From Neptunomonas sp. (GTDB lineage: Bacteria; Pseudomonadota; Gammaproteobacteria; Pseudomonadales; Balneatricaceae): DNA of 33,997 bases. Under the pieces are notes generated by a model. That model searched no databases, had not been told where the DNA came from, and was given only the letters and a program-made list of their open reading frames with translations. The stretch lies in assembly GCF_016744175.1 (NCBI RefSeq), contig NZ_JADGEV010000045.1:1-33997 (forward strand), in the 5' to 3' direction. Both the position numbers and the translations under genes were made by a program. Positions 8,543 to 15,143 of this stretch are shown here, in pieces; within the stretch, counting starts at the first letter, position 1; each line of letters opens with the position of its first letter.

Positions 8543-8562
8543 AATATGTTCTTGAACATATT
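8543..8562. promoter_or_regulatory. Probable TetR operator palindrome
   Basis: Perfect inverted repeat AATATGTTC-TT-GAACATATT (9-2-9) between the divergent TetR and GST genes, 45 bases from the TetR start and 49 from the GST start. Size and placement fit a TetR-family operator that would block both promoters. Binding itself is inferred. Confidence 0.7.
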
Positions 8563-8611
8563 GTGAATAGTTTTACATTGATGGCATGTCTACTAATAAT
8601 GAGAATATCAA

Positions 8612-9274
8612 ATGAACACTCAAGTACAGATTTTAGGGCCGCAGTTCAGTACGATGGTTCGCACTGTTATGCTTTGCTGCGAAGAGAAAGGCATTACTTA
8701 TCAAATAGGTATGCAGATTAATGGCAATGACATTCAGCGTAAAGAGGCTAGCCACCTAGCCCTGCATCCTTTTGGTAAAATTCCTGTATTAGTGCATGGT
8801 GAGAATCAGATTTTTGAGACAGCGCCCATCTGCCGGTATATCGATGCTGCTTTTTCTGGTCAAGCGCTTCAGCCGATAGATACTTATCAGCGAGCACTCG
8901 TTGATCAATGGTCACAAGCTATTTCATGTTACGTAGACCAAGCGCTCGTACGGCAATATTTACTTGAGTTTGCTTTTCCTAAGGGAAATAACGGCTCTAT
9001 TCGTTTGGATAAGGTAGCCGATGCTCAACCAGAAGTGATGAGTATGCTAGTGCAATTAGAAAAGCAATTAGCTGATCAGGCATTTATTTGTGGAGTGCAA
9101 TATAGCATTGCAGATGCGTTGTTAACGCCCATGTTAGATTATCTTGCGTCTCTCCCTCATGCTGACTCACTGTTTACGAGCGACTCATCATTATTGTCAT
9201 ATGTTGCTAGAATGCGTGAGCGACCATCTGGAAAGGTTGTTCTAATACCTGCTGATAAATCTCAAGGTAAGTAA
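8612..9274 (+). CDS. Glutathione S-transferase family protein
   Basis: A 220-aa cytosolic protein with an N-terminal thioredoxin-like glutathione-binding domain (about 5-85). It has the conserved cis-proline block HPFGKIPVLV near residue 52 and the glutathione-binding turn ETAPICRYID near 70, where a Glu-Thr replaces the usual Glu-Ser. The C-terminal half is helical, with the GST N-capping motif SIADALLTPML near 168. The class-defining catalytic residue is not obvious; S14 or a nearby residue (PQFSTMVRT) is the candidate. It is first in an operon with a DUF4442 gene 15 bases downstream and is probably controlled by the divergent TetR repressor. A detoxification role is inferred. Confidence 0.9.
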   Translation: MNTQVQILGPQFSTMVRTVMLCCEEKGITYQIGMQINGNDIQRKEASHLALHPFGKIPVLVHGENQIFETAPICRYIDAAFSGQALQPIDTYQRALVDQWSQAISCYVDQALVRQYLLEFAFPKGNNGSIRLDKVADAQPEVMSMLVQLEKQLADQAFICGVQYSIADALLTPMLDYLASLPHADSLFTSDSSLLSYVARMRERPSGKVVLIPADKSQGK

Positions 9275-9289
9275 ATAGGGAAGTAGTAC

Positions 9290-9748
9290 ATGAAGTGGTC
9301 ACCTCGTGCGTTGAAATTCGTACTGAATATTTATGGCCCATATTTGGGTGCTGGCATTCGTATTATGCATATTGACCCTGAATGGCGCGAGATGCATGTG
9401 CGTATGAAATTACGTTGGTATAACCGTAATATTATGGGCACTCATTTTGGTGGAAGTTTGTATGCCATGGTTGACCCTCAAATGATGCTCATGTTGATGA
9501 ATCGCTTGGGAAAAGAATATATCGTGTGGGATCAGGCTGCAGAAATTGAATACATTAGGCCTGCTCGGGGTACGGTCGAAGCTCATTTAAGTTTATCCGA
9601 TACACAATTGGATGAAATTAAAAATAAAGTATCTGATGGGGCAGCGTACCGCCCCTCGTTTGATATAGCTATCTGTGATCTAGATGGGAAAGTTGTGAGT
9701 AAGGTTAAAAAAGTATTGTATGTGAAACGTAAAAGCTCTCAAGCCTAA
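9290..9748 (+). CDS. DUF4442 hotdog-fold thioesterase-like protein
   Basis: A 152-aa protein of the DUF4442 group within the hotdog thioesterase superfamily. Diagnostic blocks are MKLRWYNRNIMGTHFGGSLY at about 38-57 (the GTHFGGSLY part contains the helix that lines the acyl-CoA site) and MVDPQMMLML. It follows the GST gene with a good ribosome site (GGGAAG), so the two are probably co-transcribed. The likely reaction is acyl-CoA or acyl-thioester hydrolysis, but no member I can recall defines the substrate. Its stop codon overlaps that of the convergent DMT gene by two bases. Confidence 0.85.
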   Translation: MKWSPRALKFVLNIYGPYLGAGIRIMHIDPEWREMHVRMKLRWYNRNIMGTHFGGSLYAMVDPQMMLMLMNRLGKEYIVWDQAAEIEYIRPARGTVEAHLSLSDTQLDEIKNKVSDGAAYRPSFDIAICDLDGKVVSKVKKVLYVKRKSSQA

Positions 9749-10623
9749 GCAAGGATCACGCAAGCAGCACCTAAGACAATTAACGCTAACCCGAATAGAT
9801 CTCTTTGACTCAGTTTTTCTTTAAACCAGCGTGCCGATATGAAGAGTGTAAATAGGACTTCAATTTGGCCGAGGGTTTTAACCAGCGCAACTGTTTCTAA
9901 ACTCATGGCAGTAAACCAACCGAGTGAGCCTAGGCAGCTGAACAAGCTGATGGTGAGTGTAAGTTTAGGGCGCTGCCATAAGGCGTTGAGTGTTGTTGGT
10001 TCTTTAAGTAGCAACCACACGATGAGAATAGCAGTTTGCGTTGAAATGACGCAGAGTAATACCCAAGCCGCACTGTAGGGAAATGGCAAGCCTAGCATTA
10101 AGCTTGCTTCCCTGACCCATAGCGTTGTCAAAGCAAAGGCTAATCCACTGCCTAACCCTAATGAAGCCGTCTTTAATGAGAGTTCTTTGAATGAGCCGCT
10201 ATTGCTCATCAACCAAATGGCTATCGCACCAATAATGACGCCAGTCCAGGCAAGCCAAGATAAGGGTGCAGCAAAGAAAAAAGCGCCTAGTGTGGCGGCA
10301 ATCACCGCTTCGCTTTTCGCTAAGCCAACGCCAATGGCATAATTTCTGAGGCGAAAGAGCTTTACCATTAAAGCCGTTGCAATAATTTGTGAAACAGATG
10401 CTAGCACCACAGTGATAAAAAAATTAGTACTAACTGTTGGAAGGGGAGTTGGCTTTACTTGATAAAGTGTCCACAGATACAACGCAGCTAATGGACTTGC
10501 ATATAGAAAACGCGCCAGTGTGACTCCCGCAGTACTGACCTCTTTACTGAGCCTATTTTGAAAAGCATTACGCCAAGACTGCATAAAAGCAGCGAAGATA
10601 GTAAAAGGAATCCATAGGCCCAT
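9745..10623 (-). CDS. DMT/EamA-family transporter
   Basis: A 292-aa membrane protein with about ten hydrophobic segments in two EamA halves (second half from about residue 150, ending LALIVLGAACVILA). It differs clearly from the DMT protein at the left edge. I chose the ATG at 10623 (MGLWIPFTIFAAF) because it puts the first membrane segment at the N-terminus and has AAGGA 10 bases upstream; a TTG at 10659 would add 12 polar residues. It lies 36 bases after the stop of the RhlE-like helicase gene and is probably read through from it. Substrate unknown. Confidence 0.88.
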   Translation of the reverse strand: MGLWIPFTIFAAFMQSWRNAFQNRLSKEVSTAGVTLARFLYASPLAALYLWTLYQVKPTPLPTVSTNFFITVVLASVSQIIATALMVKLFRLRNYAIGVGLAKSEAVIAATLGAFFFAAPLSWLAWTGVIIGAIAIWLMSNSGSFKELSLKTASLGLGSGLAFALTTLWVREASLMLGLPFPYSAAWVLLCVISTQTAILIVWLLLKEPTTLNALWQRPKLTLTISLFSCLGSLGWFTAMSLETVALVKTLGQIEVLFTLFISARWFKEKLSQRDLFGLALIVLGAACVILA

Positions 10624-10659
10624 TAACGGTCTATCCTTTGGTTGATGGAGAGTAAGCAA

Positions 10660-11946
10660 CTACTTTTTAAAAAGTGAACGTCGTAATGCTGGTGCTGTTG
10701 GCGTTTCAGTCTCGGGAGCTTGATACTGATGTTTAGGTTTAATATTTCTCTTTTGTGCCCCTTTCTTTTTCGAAGATTTAGGCTGCAGGGGTTTGCCATC
10801 AATTATCTGGCCATTTTCGATAAAAGGGACAGGTTGTAGCGGTATTCTTTTATTAATGAGTGCCTCTATTTCAGTTAGGTAGCACCTTTCGTCTGGTGCA
10901 ACTAAAGAAATCGCTTGCCCCGAAAGGCCGGCACGCCCCGTACGGCCGATTCGGTGGACATAAGCTTCTGGCTGATTCGGTAGGTCATAATTTACAACAC
11001 GAGGGAGCGATTCAATATCAATACCACGTGCAGCAACGTCGGTTGCTACTAGTACTCGTATCTCGCCCGCAGCAAAGGCTTTTAGTGCATGCGTACGCTC
11101 GCGTTGTAGTTTATCGCCATGAATAGCTAAGGAGCTAATTTCTTCTGCTTGTAGGAACTCAGTGACTTGATCTGCACGCTTTTTAGTGCGCGTAAAAACC
11201 AAGGTTTGTGTCCATTTTCCACCATTAATTAAATAACTCAAGATCTCGGATTTATCTTGATTATCCACTGCGTAAGCTACCTGTTTGACTTGGCTGGTGG
11301 TTGAGTTCCTTGTGGAAACATTAATGCGTTTTGGCTCACGCAGTAATGATTCTGCCAGTGCTTCTATATTGCTGTTAAAAGTGGCGGAAAATAGCAATGT
11401 TTGTTTGTTTTGCGGGATAAACTTTAGGAGTTTCTTAATGTCATGGATAAACCCTAAATCAAGCATGCGGTCAGCTTCATCCAGAACAAGCACTTCGAGT
11501 TGTTCTAGTGAAAACTTCTTTTGTTCTAGCATATCCAGTAATCGACCAGGTGTTGCTACCAAAATATCTGTGCCGCGTTTCATTTTACGAATTTGATTAT
11601 CAAAACGCACACCGCCATAGATGGATATAACGCGAACGCCCAATGCTCTCCCGTATGCCAGTGTATGGTCACCGACTTGCATGGCAAGCTCACGAGTAGG
11701 TGTGAGAATTAATCCTCTAATGTGGTGGTATTCGGTTCCTTGTGGTGCGCTACCAAATTTCTCGATCATGGGTACAGCAAAGCTGGCCGTTTTACCCGTC
11801 CCTGTTTGGGCTTCTGCCATTACATCATGCCCTTGAAGGATGACAGGAATGGCTTGTGCTTGAATAGGAGTAGGCGTGTGGTGTCCTAGCTCATCCAGCG
11901 TGAAGAGTAATTCAGGGCAAAGATTTAAGTCAGAAAAAGCGGGCAT
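10660..11946 (-). CDS. rhlE: DEAD-box RNA helicase, RhlE-like
   Basis: A 428-aa ATP-dependent RNA helicase with every core motif: Q-motif PTPIQAQAIP, Walker A AQTGTGKT near 45, PTRELA, TPGR, DEAD in VLDEADRMLDLGF, SAT, and in the second domain ATDVAARGID and HRIGRTGRAG. The block LGFIHDIKKLL after DEAD is typical of RhlE. The C-terminal 65 residues are basic and low-complexity (KPLQPKSSKKKGAQKRN), a usual RNA-binding extension. Expected role: ribosome assembly or RNA turnover, often important in the cold. The ATG at 11946 lacks a clear Shine-Dalgarno. The RhlE assignment over other DEAD subfamilies is fairly but not fully sure. Confidence 0.92.
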   Translation of the reverse strand: MPAFSDLNLCPELLFTLDELGHHTPTPIQAQAIPVILQGHDVMAEAQTGTGKTASFAVPMIEKFGSAPQGTEYHHIRGLILTPTRELAMQVGDHTLAYGRALGVRVISIYGGVRFDNQIRKMKRGTDILVATPGRLLDMLEQKKFSLEQLEVLVLDEADRMLDLGFIHDIKKLLKFIPQNKQTLLFSATFNSNIEALAESLLREPKRINVSTRNSTTSQVKQVAYAVDNQDKSEILSYLINGGKWTQTLVFTRTKKRADQVTEFLQAEEISSLAIHGDKLQRERTHALKAFAAGEIRVLVATDVAARGIDIESLPRVVNYDLPNQPEAYVHRIGRTGRAGLSGQAISLVAPDERCYLTEIEALINKRIPLQPVPFIENGQIIDGKPLQPKSSKKKGAQKRNIKPKHQYQAPETETPTAPALRRSLFKK

Positions 11947-12321
11947 GAGTCGTCCGGATAGAAACGCAAGGAAAGAAGCTAATGATGAGCGCTGAGTTTA
12001 CAGGAAATGCTTAAATTGAGCGATAGGCGTTGATAAGGGTTGACATCATTTGAGGGGCTGTTTTAATAGACGGCCACCTTTCGGTGGTTAATATGTAATT
12101 AAGTAGTAAATTTTTTTGAAAGAACAGGATCTGATGACGCTAATCAAGATGTGCTCGGTCGTACGAACTCCCGCCTCCAATATTCATTGGAAGCGAATTT
12201 TCGTTTGTCCGTTGGCTCTGTTCTAATTTTTTGGCCGCGGATATCTTCGCGGCCGATAGTGATTCCCCTACTACCTCCCTTCGAAGATATCTCTGGCAGT
12301 TTTTAACTGAGGAGATAAATC
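11947..12321 (+). promoter_or_regulatory. 375-base intergenic region with promoter and structured leader
   Basis: This gap separates the divergent helicase and DUF1127 genes. On the plus strand a good sigma-70-like promoter (12040-12067) would start a leader of about 245 bases. The leader has these pairings: CCACC-TTTC-GGTGG near 12073-12086; AGAACAG (12121-12127) with CTGTTCT (12218-12224); CGC-C-TCCAAT / ATTGGA-A-GCG (12172-12195); GGCCGCG (12233-12239) with CGCGGCC (12248-12254). The last is mutually exclusive with GATATCTTCG (12240-12249) pairing to CGAAGATATC (12282-12291). CCTCCC (12274-12279) could also pair with the ribosome site GAGGAG (12309-12314). No gene is seen here. I could not match it to a known riboswitch class. 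Confidence 0.55.
12040..12067 (+). promoter_or_regulatory. Probable sigma-70 promoter of the DUF1127 gene
   Basis: TTGACA at 12040-12045 is a perfect -35, and TTTAAT at 12062-12067 matches five of six -10 positions with a 16-base spacer. It is the best promoter-like match I noticed in the window and points toward the DUF1127 gene about 250 bases away. The expected start of transcription is about 12074, just at the CCACC/GGTGG hairpin. Confidence 0.55.
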
Positions 12322-12591
12322 ATGACATTATTAAGCTTATTGGTAACCGGATACAAAGCCCTTCAAAAGCGTTTGGATGCACAGTATACCTATCAATCTA
12401 TGGAGCACTTAGATGAGCGCCTATTGATTGATGTGGGTTTATGCCGCAAAGGAAACACCATTATTGCTTTGCCAAGAGAAAAAACAGCTACACCTGCGAA
12501 TAAAAAACAGGTAAACAGTGTGTCAATTGAACAAACTGGTTGTGCTGAGCACGCTGACCAATGTTGCTTACTGCAAGAGAGTGGGGGGTAG
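12322..12591 (+). CDS. DUF1127 small protein with Cys-rich C-terminal extension
   Basis: An 89-aa protein. Residues about 11-45 carry the DUF1127 (YjiS-like) signature: YQSMEHLDERLLIDVGL matches the family core L-D-x-R-L-L-x-D-I-G-L, a basic helical motif linked to RNA binding and stress or nutrient responses in proteobacteria. The remaining half is unusual: a polar linker, then C74-A-E-H77-A-D-Q-C81-C82, which with C41 offers several thiols and a His for metal binding or disulfide chemistry. The ribosome site GAGGAG lies 7 bases before the ATG. The gene follows a long structured leader. Family assignment good; function of the tail unknown. Confidence 0.8.
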   Translation: MTLLSLLVTGYKALQKRLDAQYTYQSMEHLDERLLIDVGLCRKGNTIIALPREKTATPANKKQVNSVSIEQTGCAEHADQCCLLQESGG

Positions 12592-12596
12592 CTAAA

Positions 12597-12662
12597 CCAT
12601 AGCGACAGGCTGTTGCTATGGTATCTCTATTAAGCGGGCGAAACAGGATACGAGCCCGCTTA
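12597..12662. other. Two consecutive hairpins after the DUF1127 gene
   Basis: CCATAGC (12597-12603) pairs with GCTATGG (12615-12621), then TAAGCGGGC (12631-12639) pairs with GCCCGCTTA (12654-12662). Neither is followed by a T-run, so they are not a standard rho-independent terminator. They may stabilise the 3' end of the DUF1127 messenger or slow transcription toward the nfeD operon. Confidence 0.5.
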
Positions 12663-12804
12663 TATTAGCGAAGATAAACGAACACTTTGCTAGGAACTTA
12701 TAGATATCCACTATAGTCTAGTGTTAGTAGTACGTGAATGGCTGGTGTAGTGTATGTCAGCTATCTGCTTACTGACGATATAAAAACAGAGGAGTTTTTT
12801 TGCA

Positions 12805-13257
12805 ATGGAAGTGACTCTACTTTACTGGCACTGGCTAGTATTCGGGATGCTTTTAATGGCAGCTGAAATGTTTATTCCAAGCTTTACCATTTTCTGGTTT
12901 GGACTGGGCGGTATCGTAGTCGCCGGGCTCTTAGGAATAAACCCCGATATTGCCGTAAGTTGGCAGTTGTTTTGTTGGGCTGCGGCATCATCGGTGTTTG
13001 CGCTATTATGGTTTAAGTTATTGAGACCTAAAATGACTGACCGAACAAAAGCAGGTATTGCCCGTGAAGCAATTTCAGGTGAAAGTGGCCAAGTGATTAA
13101 AGCACCTACTGAGCATTCACGGGGTATTGTTCGGTTTACCACACCCGTATTAGGTGATGATGAATGGGAGTTTATTTGTAGCACAGAAGTTGTTTTGGGG
13201 GATCGGATATTTGTAAAAGAGTTATCCGGCAATACATTGTTGGTTGATAAACGTTAA
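12805..13257 (+). CDS. NfeD-family membrane protein (short form)
   Basis: A 150-aa protein with two or three membrane segments in the first 75 residues (YWHWLVFGMLLMAAEMFIPS, then FWFGLGGIVVAGLLG and LFCWAAASSVFALLWF). A small soluble beta-barrel (OB-like) domain forms the C-terminus (SGESGQVIKAP, then GDRIFVKELSGNTLLVDK). This is the short NfeD type (E. coli YbbK-like) without the N-terminal serine-protease domain of long NfeD. The next gene encodes an SPFH protein, the classic partner; the two families act together in membrane microdomains and membrane quality control. GAGGAG lies about 10 bases before the ATG. Confidence 0.88.
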   Translation: MEVTLLYWHWLVFGMLLMAAEMFIPSFTIFWFGLGGIVVAGLLGINPDIAVSWQLFCWAAASSVFALLWFKLLRPKMTDRTKAGIAREAISGESGQVIKAPTEHSRGIVRFTTPVLGDDEWEFICSTEVVLGDRIFVKELSGNTLLVDKR

Positions 13258-13284
13258 CTATAAAAAATGGCAGGAGTTTTGGGA

Positions 13285-14139
13285 ATGGATGGTTTAATGA
13301 TTGCGGGTGTATTACTGTTTCTGGTGATATTGACACTGGCGATGGGGGTCAAAACAGTTCCACAAGGAAGTAAATTTGTTGTACAACGTTTGGGCAAGTT
13401 CCATTCAACGCTGGGCCCTGGGTTGAATATCATCATGCCCTATATAGATCAAGTTGCTTATAAAGTAACAACGAAAGATATTGTGATGGATATACCTTCG
13501 CAAGAAGTTATCACTAAAGATAATGCTGTGATTATTGCTAATGCAGTAGCTTATATAAATATCGTAGCACCTGAAAAAGCAGTATACGGTGTTGAAGATT
13601 ATAATCTGGCTATCCAGAACTTAGTTCAAACATCATTGCGTTCCATTATCGGTGAAATGGGGTTAGATGATGCTCTTTCTTCACGTGATCAGATTAAAGC
13701 CAAACTCAAAGCTGCTATTTCTGATGATATTTCAGATTGGGGTATCACGTTAAAGACCGTAGAGATTCAAGATATTACGCCTTCAGATACGATGCAAAGC
13801 GCTATGGAAGAGCAGGCTGCTGCTGAGCGTCAGCGTCGTGCCGCGGTTACCCGTGCGGAAGGTGAAAAATCGGCTGCAATTCTTGAAGCAGAGGGACGAC
13901 TAGAAGCATCTAAACGTGATGCCGAAGCTCAAGTTGTATTGGCGAAAGCCAGCCAAGTAGCGATTCAGCGAGTGACAGAGGCCATTCAAGGTAACGAACT
14001 ACCCGTGATGTATATTCTGGGTGAAAAATACGTAGATGCAATGGCCGCGCTGGCTAAGTCAGATAATGCTAAAACGGTAATATTACCAGCAGATATTCCT
14101 GCTGCTATCCAAGGGATGATGGGTGGTCTTAAAAAGTAG
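13285..14139 (+). CDS. qmcA: SPFH/band-7 stomatin-like membrane protein, QmcA-like
   Basis: A 284-aa protein with one N-terminal membrane segment (LMIAGVLLFLVILTLAMGV). It continues with the SPFH domain opening VPQGSKFVVQRLGKFHSTLGPG. Other family blocks are VMDIPSQEVITKDNA, LRSIIGEMGLDDALSSRD and ISDDISDWGITLKTVEIQDI. A long charged coiled coil follows (MEEQAAAERQRRAAVTRAEG) with a C-terminal tail ending in GMMGG. This is the paraslipin/QmcA group that builds membrane scaffolds and associates with proteases such as FtsH. I chose the ATG at 13285 because AGGAG lies 8 bases upstream; the ATG at 13267 has no ribosome site. It is in an operon with nfeD. Confidence 0.9.
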   Translation: MDGLMIAGVLLFLVILTLAMGVKTVPQGSKFVVQRLGKFHSTLGPGLNIIMPYIDQVAYKVTTKDIVMDIPSQEVITKDNAVIIANAVAYINIVAPEKAVYGVEDYNLAIQNLVQTSLRSIIGEMGLDDALSSRDQIKAKLKAAISDDISDWGITLKTVEIQDITPSDTMQSAMEEQAAAERQRRAAVTRAEGEKSAAILEAEGRLEASKRDAEAQVVLAKASQVAIQRVTEAIQGNELPVMYILGEKYVDAMAALAKSDNAKTVILPADIPAAIQGMMGGLKK

Positions 14140-14247
14140 TTTAGTGAAGTCATTCGGGTAAGTAGCCCCTCAAATAGTAAGTTAATACTGCGTTCATCGC
14201 CAAGCAAGACAATGGTATGACTAAAACTATAATGCGAGGGCTATGCT

Positions 14248-14658
14248 GTGAGTATGTTAAAGGAATTTAAAGAATTTGCTGTCAAAGGCAATGTGATGGA
14301 TATGGCGGTCGGTATTATCGTGGGTGCAGCCTTTGGTAAAATTGTATCGTCATTTGTAGGTGATGTTGTTATGCCTCCTATCGGTGTCATGTTGGGTGGT
14401 GTGAACTTCACAGATTTAGCGTATGTATTGCAAGAGGCGGCGGGTGAGACTGCCGCTGTCGCGATTAATTATGGTAAGTTTCTGCAAACTATTATTGATT
14501 TCGTCATTGTTGCTGGTGCTGTTTTTGTTGCTGTTAAAACGATCAACTCTATGAAGAAAGTTGAAGAAGCCCCAGCAGAACCAGAAGCGGAACCAGAGCC
14601 TTCTAAGGAAGAAGTATTGTTGAGTGAAATTCGTGATTTGTTGAAAGCACGAAATTAG
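14248..14658 (+). CDS. mscL: Large-conductance mechanosensitive channel MscL
   Basis: A 136-aa protein with the full MscL signature. The N-terminal amphipathic helix ([19 protein letters not shown]) runs into the pore-lining TM1 with the glycine pattern [21 protein letters not shown] periplasmic loop, TM2 ([19 protein letters not shown]) and a cytoplasmic acidic-to-basic helix bundle ([17 protein letters not shown]) follow. It is a safety valve opened by membrane tension on hypo-osmotic shock. The GTG at 14248 has GAGG 8 bases upstream and gives the family-like start MSMLKEF. The linker before the C-terminal helix is Glu/Pro/Ala-rich ([17 protein letters not shown]). A terminator follows. Confidence 0.97.
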   Translation: MSMLKEFKEFAVKGNVMDMAVGIIVGAAFGKIVSSFVGDVVMPPIGVMLGGVNFTDLAYVLQEAAGETAAVAINYGKFLQTIIDFVIVAGAVFVAVKTINSMKKVEEAPAEPEAEPEPSKEEVLLSEIRDLLKARN

Positions 14659-14676
14659 AAGCAGCTCTAGTCAGTT

Positions 14677-14709
14677 AGCACCTGTTGTGTAGGGTGTACG
14701 CTAGGTGCT
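14677..14709 (+). other. Hairpin downstream of mscL
   Basis: AGCACCT (14677-14683) pairs with AGGTGCT (14703-14709) across a 19-base loop. It precedes the true terminator at 14728 and may stabilise the mscL transcript end. Confidence 0.4.
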
Positions 14710-14727
14710 GAGTTTAATTCTTTATAT

Positions 14728-14756
14728 AAAAGGTGCGTTAACACGCACCTTTTTTT
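14728..14756 (+). terminator. Rho-independent terminator after mscL
   Basis: Stem AGGTGCGT (14731-14738) / ACGCACCT (14743-14750) with loop TAAC, flanked by AAA on the left and a run of seven T on the right. The T-run ends exactly where the next reading frame begins. Confidence 0.92.
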
Positions 14757-14969
14757 ATGATTTATACTGACCTTATGAATGATGTAGAGAAAGTGAAATC
14801 ACCTTGTGTGCGTCAATGCTGCCTTGATGAACAAGATATTTGTTTGGGCTGTAGTCGATCCTTACAAGAAATTCTTGATTGGACAGTGATCACGGAAGAA
14901 GAACGGCGGGCGGTACTAGTGCAAGCCAAAATACGAAAAAAACAACGTAATCAAATGTTTAGACCTTAA
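14757..14969 (+). CDS. DUF1289 small Cys-rich protein
   Basis: A 70-aa product, or 64 aa if the ATG at 14775 is used. It carries the DUF1289 motif: SPCVRQCCLDEQDICLGCSR contains Cys in a CX3CX7CX2C pattern likely to bind a metal, followed by EILDWTVITEEERRAVL, the usual family continuation. Function is unknown in the family. Neither possible start has a recognisable Shine-Dalgarno, and the upstream start abuts the mscL terminator. A TATATA box at 14723-14728 could give a short-leader transcript beginning inside the terminator hairpin. The basic tail (KIRKKQRNQ) is ordinary. Confidence 0.82.
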   Translation: MIYTDLMNDVEKVKSPCVRQCCLDEQDICLGCSRSLQEILDWTVITEEERRAVLVQAKIRKKQRNQMFRP

Positions 14970-15036
14970 CTCTACTTGTCTTTAGGTGATAGTTCTTGCT
15001 TGAAAGTAGCGATATGATGTAGCCGGTTGTTAGTTC

Positions 15037-15051
15037 ATAGTTTATAGCTAT
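15037..15051. promoter_or_regulatory. Possible OxyR-type half site upstream of the peroxiredoxin gene
   Basis: ATAG-N7-CTAT (ATAGTTTATAGCTAT) matches the half of the OxyR consensus ATAG-N7-CTAT. A TATAGT box at 15097-15102 could be the -10. The second half site is not clear, so this is only suggestive. Confidence 0.3.
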
Positions 15052-15143
15052 TGAAGGGCTTAAAAAAATCAATTTTCGTAGCGTGCTCAATATGACTATA
15101 GTGATCTCAACAAATTAGAGATTAACTAATCAGGAGATTACAG

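Noticed and set aside
12130-12170. CTGATGA near 12131 followed by GAAC near 12165, reminiscent of a hammerhead ribozyme core between pairing arms
   Set aside because: No convincing stem II forms between the two elements, and the second is GAAC instead of the required GAAA, so the catalytic core is incomplete.
12231-12416. 61-codon frame overlapping the DUF1127 leader and gene
   Set aside because: Off-frame to the recognised DUF1127 protein, with no ribosome site, and it lies across the structured leader.
12687-12717. TTGCTA...TATAGT as promoter of the nfeD operon
   Set aside because: The spacer is 19 bases and the -35 is weak; kept out of the features for lack of support.
14228-14233. Perfect TATAAT before mscL as a promoter
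   Set aside because: The start of transcription would fall inside the mscL ribosome site, and the only -35 candidate (AAGACA) is poor, so it is probably chance.
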